Of a stretch of DNA of 64,000 nt, positions 59,001-64,000 are shown piece by piece. A model generated the notes under the pieces. It did not search any database, had not been told where the DNA came from, and was given only the letters and a program-made list of their open reading frames with translations. How positions within the stretch are numbered: position 1 is the stretch's first letter; every line of letters starts with the position of its first letter. A program made the position numbers and the translations under genes. This DNA comes from [Phialemoniopsis] sp. UDSM-2020 (Eukaryota; Ascomycota; Sordariomycetes; Thyridiales; Thyridiaceae): contig JAEILZ010000001.1 of assembly GCA_018873225.1 (NCBI GenBank), positions 1,426,001-1,490,000 on the forward strand, given 5' to 3'.

Positions 59001-59497
59001 TATCATTGGCCTCATGTTCCTTGACCAAGGAGCCGACTCTCATCATTAGCTCCAGGTGGGCATTGTCAGATGGGATAGAGAAGATATCGGTGTCGAAGCT
59101 GAAGTCGTCCCGCAGGCACTTTTGTAGATCCTCTAGTTCCGGGAGGACGAACAGATCATCCGACTTCCAATGTAGCAGTAATGCTTGGACTTTGTTGTAT
59201 CTTTGTGATGACTTGCCCGTGTTGGGGAAGGCTCGTCCGGCAGACTGTCAAGGCCACTGTAAGTAACACGCATCCAGTACGCTTGAAGGGTCTTGCACGC
59301 ACTTCTTCAAGTGTCTTTGCGAAGCTGTCCAGGTGCTTCACATGGTAGTTGACTCTGCTGGTATCATGAGTCGCAGACGGTGTGTTGAGACCGCCATTCC
59401 CTGAGCCGTACTGTTGCTGTATGTGAGCACGCGACTACATTGCGAAATCGCTGCAGTGCAAGATGATGTTACGTACCGCAGAATCCGCGCTGCTCAT
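56071..59497 (-). CDS. Caspase-like / homeodomain / rhodanese-like fusion protein
   Basis: Seven exons: 59497-59477, 59416-59303, 59244-58934, 58881-58852, 58791-57471, 57417-56857 and 56784-56071, giving 1023 aa. Residues about 60-275 form a caspase-like (C14) domain: His136 in YYGGHA and the cysteine pair in VLLDCC (179-181) match the catalytic dyad, followed by a p10-like part (VHFMMTSNHK). Residues about 326-400 (HVMISLALE, FKSHSTLLLLSMPV) form a second conserved-looking block. A homeodomain follows at about 553-612 (LEEYFQEEHHHPTFPV, then AWFHNRRQQQL). The intron at 57470-57418 splits it just before the recognition helix, so both halves belong to one gene. A rhodanese-like domain (about 633-765, QVLLVDLRSPTDFEKSHVHG) comes next, then a charged tail. 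The last intron (56856-56785, 72 nt) is frame-neutral and may be retained (1047 aa). Function is unknown; a protease-linked DNA-binding regulator is one reading. Confidence 0.82.
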
Positions 59498-60310
59498 GCT
59501 ACTCCCGTCCGTGGCATGCCTCGTCCTTATCGTGACATATGGTTGGTGATAGTCCGCCATATTTGCGAAAATGCTCGCGAATCGCGCAGCGACCGAGCAG
59601 GGAGTGTTTTACAAGGTTACGAGGAGAGGACGCGAGGGCGCAAAGAGATATCAAGTGCCGCGATGCCCGCTTGCTTCAGCCAGACATGGTGGCGCAACGA
59701 GTCTGGAAGCGCCGGGGAAGCTTGTCGAGCACTTGGTCTGGTTCTATGTGTCCGGGATAGTCAAGGAAAGAGATTCAATGCTCCAGGCCTACAACAACGA
59801 AGAGCCTGTTGCGATGCAGGAGGGGGAACGTGGTGATGTCGGCGGATGCGGACTGGACTGTGCCTCGCTCGGTTCCCGATTTGGCTTAGGCGCCAATCGG
59901 TCGGTGACGGAAACTGCTGGCAGTCGTCCAAAGTGGGGTCCGGGGTCTTGCCCGCTTTAAAATTGTAATCTGTGGCTTGATCCGGTCCAGACCCACGGTT
60001 TGAGAGCTATGCGGTGTGGCTGAAGCTGTCTTGAGACCTCGCAACTGTGGCTTCAGGCAGGCAGGTGTGTCTCGTGCACGTATCAAGCAAGCAAGTCAAG
60101 GAGCCAACGAGACGAACTGACTTTACATTTAAGCTTCCGAAACTCCTCTAGAAAAACGATTGAGCTTCTCTGCAAGCGCTCTCCGGACATCTAGACACTC
60201 CTGACAATTCATCAGGGCTCGCCGCTCCAGGATATTGGTCAGCCAGTCATAGCTTCAAGGGGGCAGACAAGGAGCTCCTCCGTGAACATTTCGGCACGTG
60301 CTCACGAGCC
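59498..60310. promoter_or_regulatory. Divergent promoter region of the caspase-homeodomain gene and PBN1
   Basis: 813 bp between two start codons facing away from each other. A plus frame at 59571-59960 shows no family resemblance and is not called. Confidence 0.5.
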
Positions 60311-61946
60311 ATGAGGCAAAGAGTGACATTCTTTCAGAACCCTGGCAGTCCTGTTGATCCTGGGTCTCTGAGGATCACTAAACAGACACTGAACGGCCCA
60401 GAGGTTCATGGCATTCGGGAGGACCGTGTCACGTTCGCGACCGACGAGCTGCCGGGAGAGCTCAGGGCATTACTGGAACGCTATGAGGATTTTCATATCA
60501 GATGGGCTAGTACGGACAACCACGATGCCGTGAGTCCATTGTACTCGCGGCTGTCGCCCGGACTCCATCTCTTCTACACTCCGAGACTTCAAAACACAGG
60601 TAAAGGGTGAGTGACAACGCAATCCCCGTGACGCTGTCCGTCATCACTAAGACAAATTTCAGAGATGTGCTATGCGATTCGCTCAAGAAGGCTTTCGGTG
60701 AAATAGATTGTGAATCATCAAATGTAAGTCCTGTGTTAATTTCCTCTTTCCTCGAAAAGTTCTACTGTACTAAAACTTTCAGTCATCGTCTACCACATTG
60801 CCGGCCACAGCTAGGTCTCATGCCTCAGCTTTCCAGTTCTATCAACCATTGTCCAGTTTGTCTCATTTTGTGACATATGCAAAAAACGAACTATGTCAAG
60901 AAACAGATTCTCTGTGCCCCTCGCTGGTTGGCAACCTAGATCAAGCAACTTCTCTTGACGTATCCTACGATGGTGCGTTGCACGTCTTACGAGCAGCGGC
61001 GACATGGTCACAAAAGGCTCAACCACTATTTGTCACTGCTGCGCCGGGCCACAGGACTGAAGTGGGCATCCTAGCGGCAGATTCGCCGCCCAACATGGAC
61101 CCGAGCGAACTCGGCATCGCGGGTCACCTCACTGTCATTGGCCAAGACTCAAAGCCCTCGGCCACGATCTTTGCCTTTCCCTCAAGGCACAGGCATGCCG
61201 AGGGGGCTTCTTTCTCTTCTCGCTTCATGGAACCCACAGGCCTGCACCCGACTTTGCAACTAAAGATCGATGGTGCAACAAAACCACCCGTCAATGATGC
61301 CGAGTGCTCGCTGCACGCCTACTTCACCTTGCCCAGAGCCATTTTCGCTGATCGCTATCAGCTTTCAGACCCTCTCTTCATGGCTTCCAAGAACCTCTCT
61401 TCACTACAACATATGAGCGAGCCGGTAGACTTGGAGGCACCAGAGTATGCCGTCAAGCTCTGGGGGTCGACTATGCTTCTCGAGCTGGCTCCTCCCACCA
61501 ACCCAACCGGCAAGGCTGAGGGCTGGACCGCAGAGGTACCGCTACATCTTCGCTACCTCAGCCCGGCCAGAGGTGGCTACAATAGCGCCGAGCTCCCGTA
61601 TCCAGTAGTGTTTTGGGCGTGCGAGGCCGCGCCTGAAGGCCCGGACTTCGCCAACAACCCCTTTGATCGGACGAACCTAGGGTACGACGCGCTGTTTGAA
61701 ACACGCACCGTCTTTTGGCATGTCGACCCCAAGCCATCCGCGTCCGCGACCGGCGGCCACTCGGGGCGCCTGGCGAACAGCATTCAGGTACCCGTATTGG
61801 ATACGGACAAGGCGGGCTGGGTCAACGCCGGAACGGCAGCAGTGATCACGCTGGGCTTTGGGTGGATCTTGTGGAGACTGTTCGCCGTGTATTTGAGGAC
61901 GGGATACAGCGGCGCGAGAACGGACAGGGAGAAGAAATCACAGTAG
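60311..61946 (+). CDS. PBN1: GPI mannosyltransferase I stabilising subunit Pbn1 (PIG-X)
   Basis: Three exons, 60311-60606, 60663-60723 and 60783-61946, giving 506 aa. The first intron uses GTGAGT at 60607, because the earlier GTAAAG would break the frame. The start MRQRVTFFQNPGSPVDPGSL and the early VTFATDELPGELRALLERY are typical of filamentous-fungal Pbn1. The second half has the PIG-X lumenal domain: LHAYFTLPRAIFADRYQLSD, DLEAPEYAVKLWGST and VPLHLRYLSPARGGY. One C-terminal membrane helix (about 470-490) anchors it in the ER, with a short basic cytosolic tail. Pbn1 holds the mannosyltransferase Gpi14/PIG-M, which adds the first mannose to the GPI precursor; in yeast it is also needed for processing of protease B. 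Confidence 0.93.
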
Positions 61947-62648
61947 CGCCTGCAGGACGCTGTACATTAGGTAGTGCGGGTGTAAACAGGGCTCGAGAAG
62001 TGAACCTCGCCGACTCTAGATCTCGCCCCTTTTCCTGCGCATGTTAAGTCAACCACCCAGTAATCACAATCTGCCTGATAGACCTCGCTTCTCCAAGATC
62101 TATGTGGTTTCCATTTCTCAGTATCAGCACCACAGATCGAAGGCTTATCTGCGGCGGATGTTTGTGCCGGCTCGAAACCGCTTTCAGGTGCGTTCGGGTT
62201 TCTTTCGGCATGTCTTCTTGGCTGGGTCGCGGGCAACCCGGCGATCCAGCGGGGGACCATACGGTCTTTTGAAGCGTACCTTCGAATCATCACTAATGAA
62301 ATTGGCATGTTCTATTGTCGTTTTTTGACATTATGGCACGTATCTCTTTACAATTGCTCATTTTCTTCAGCACCCATTATATATATCCTGGGTCCTCATT
62401 TTCCGGGTAGCATTGAGTGTACCCGAGCCGGCCCGCCGCGCACCCCGAGACCGAGAGTGCCCCGAGAAACCCCGCAGTCTCCAGCAACACCCCTTTCCCT
62501 CCGCACTTGCTCCCCAGTGACGGACCGCCCCCTCACCGTTCTCTTGCATGATGGCAGGTCCTTTGGGGGTGGGTTCGTTTCCCACAGGAGTGGCCCGATT
62601 ATAGGCTTGCTTGCTCATCGGATCAGACGAGTGGAACATGGCGCCAAT
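61947..62648. other. Convergent 3' intergenic region
   Basis: About 0.7 kb between the 3' ends of PBN1 and the cytochrome b5 reductase gene. No gene or repeat recognised. Confidence 0.55.
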
Positions 62649-63761
62649 TTAGAAGGCAAAGACCTGGTCTTCCAGCTTGCTGACAGGCTTCGCCTTCTTG
62701 AAACCAAGGCTCTCGGTGGCCTTCTTGAGACCGCTGATCATGGGAGGAGGGCCACAGAGTAGGATCTTGACGTCGTCGGCAGGCTTGGGGAGGTATTTCT
62801 GAGAGATCGTAGTCAGTTTTCATGCCTGGGCCAAGATATATCATAAACAAACTTACCTGAACCATCTCGGCGGTGACAAAGCCAACACCACCGGTCCAGC
62901 CCTCTGGGGGCTTGTCCAGGACGTAGTGCACACGGAATCCCTTGTCCTCCTGAGCAAGAGCGTCGAGGTCCTCCTTGAGGAGGATGTCTTGCTTCGTAAC
63001 ATTGGCGAAGATGAGGTCAACCTCGGTCTTGTCGCCAGCGGCACGGCCACGGATGATGGCGCGAACGACTTGGAGCATGGGGGTGATTCCAGTGCCACCA
63101 GCAATCATACCAAAGTGTCGGACCATGTTGGGGGTGTAGACGAAGGCACCCTTGGGGCCCCGCACCTTGATAGACTGGCCCACGGTGAGGCTGGCCATCA
63201 TTTTGCTAATGTTGCCGGTGGGGTAGGACTTGATGAGGAGATCGAAGTATCCAGGCTGGTGATCGCCGCTAATCGGGGTGTAGGACCTCACGATCTCCTT
63301 GGTGCTTCCATCAGGCTGCTCAATAGCGGCGCCAATCGAGATGTGCTGGCCAATGGGCAGGCCCAGGATGGCCTTCGGCGTAGGGAGGTTGAAGCGGTAG
63401 CTGGAAGAGGCGCATGTTAATTTAAAGGGCTCTCTGTTGTCTTCGGAGAGGTATATTCACTTACATGGCAACGTTGTGGGAGATGACGGTCTTCTCCTTG
63501 AGCTCGAACTCTTGGAACGAGTCGGGCTTGAGCACTTTCTTCGGTTCTGGCAGAGCGCGAGCATGAGCACCGAGATCGGCATGGGTATTTACAAGAAGAG
63601 GACTTACGCATGTTGTTGAATTTCCATGCGCCGAGTGCCAAAGCTAGAGCGGCAGCATAAAGAGACCATTCCCGCTTCACAATGAAGGTACCGAAGACGA
63701 TGAGGCCCATAGGGATGTAAATCCCGTCAAAATACTTGCGGGCGGCGAGTGAGTCGGCCAT
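62649..63761 (-). CDS. CBR1: NADH-cytochrome b5 reductase
   Basis: Four exons, 63761-63608, 63546-63465, 63400-62857 and 62798-62649, giving 309 aa. A hydrophobic N-terminus ([15 protein letters not shown] and a second stretch to residue 47) anchors it in the outer mitochondrial or ER membrane. The FAD motif RSYTPIS starts at Arg117. [12 protein letters not shown] (176-187) and CGPPPM (275-280) form the NADH site, and the protein ends VFAF as flavin reductases of this family do. It passes electrons from NADH to cytochrome b5 for fatty-acid desaturation, sterol synthesis and, in fungi, the Dph3 step of diphthamide synthesis. Mcr1 is the near relative, but the N-terminus lacks a mitochondrial import sequence, so Cbr1 is preferred. 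The 239 bases to the window edge are its promoter and leader. Confidence 0.95.
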
Positions 63762-64000
63762 GATGAGAGATTTTGGCCCAATTGAAGGGACCCAAAGCTT
63801 GCGATGAGCTTTAGAGACTCAAGAAGGGAACCAGAAATGTTGTCGTCGAACTTGGCAGAGGTTTTGAGTTACCCGAGGACAGCCTCCCTGAATTATATTC
63901 GACTTGGAGACCCTCAGCTTTTGGAGGTGCGGGACGAGGATAGATAATGTATGAAATGGGTAAGTTAGCTGGGTAGCTCGAGCTGGGTCCCCCGGTTTCT

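Noticed and set aside
1..64000. Secondary-metabolite cluster, CRISPR array or phage-like island
   Set aside because: No polyketide or peptide synthetase, no regularly spaced repeats, and all recognisable genes are eukaryotic housekeeping or regulatory genes.

Overview
The window is nuclear DNA of a filamentous ascomycete, most likely a Sordariomycete. Evidence: compact genes with short introns (about 40-110 nt, GTRNGT donors, CTNAC-like branch sites), 45-60 % GC, and recognisable fungal-type proteins (Pbn1, Afi1, Zrt3, a TFIIIA with ten fingers, a TALE homeodomain factor). Exon joins below were made by hand; each gives an unbroken frame and starts at a true ATG.

Layout. 0.1-2.5 kb (-): a DDT/WHIM chromatin-remodelling accessory protein. 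4.8-5.8 kb (+): ribosomal protein uL2. 6.7-8.4 kb (+): a Zrt3-type zinc transporter. 8.9-10.6 kb (-) and 11.0-11.7 kb (+): TFIIIA and the shared RNA polymerase subunit RPB6, divergent from one short promoter. 12.3-14.5 kb (-): Sec63. 15.8-17.9 kb (-): a TPR/J-domain co-chaperone, followed after its stop by a coding-like, in-frame extension with a membrane segment. 19.8-20.7 kb (-): an EF-hand myosin-light-chain-like protein, divergent from the DENN-type protein Afi1 at 22.0-24.6 kb (+). 25.0-26.0 kb (-): S-formylglutathione hydrolase. 26.6-27.0 kb (-): a small secreted cysteine-rich protein. 30.0-30.9 kb (+): a prolyl-4-hydroxylase-like dioxygenase.

From 31 to 56 kb gene density collapses. 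The only gene I can support is a TALE homeodomain transcription factor (40.5-41.9 kb, -), with about 9.6 kb of apparently non-coding DNA on one side and 14.1 kb on the other. This DNA is not AT-rich and shows no transposon remains. It carries many copies of CTGTCAA, which resembles the site bound by TALE homeodomain proteins.

The right end holds the most unusual gene (56.1-59.5 kb, -). It encodes a caspase-like domain with His and Cys both present, a conserved fungal linker domain, a homeodomain whose recognition helix lies on the next exon, and a rhodanese-like domain without the usual catalytic-cysteine loop. PBN1 (GPI mannosyltransferase I subunit, 60.3-61.9 kb, +) and NADH-cytochrome b5 reductase (62.6-63.8 kb, -) follow. 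Most genes are independent housekeeping functions: gene expression, ER translocation and chaperoning, GPI anchoring, trafficking, zinc storage, formaldehyde detoxification. I see no secondary-metabolite cluster, CRISPR array, rRNA or convincing tRNA.
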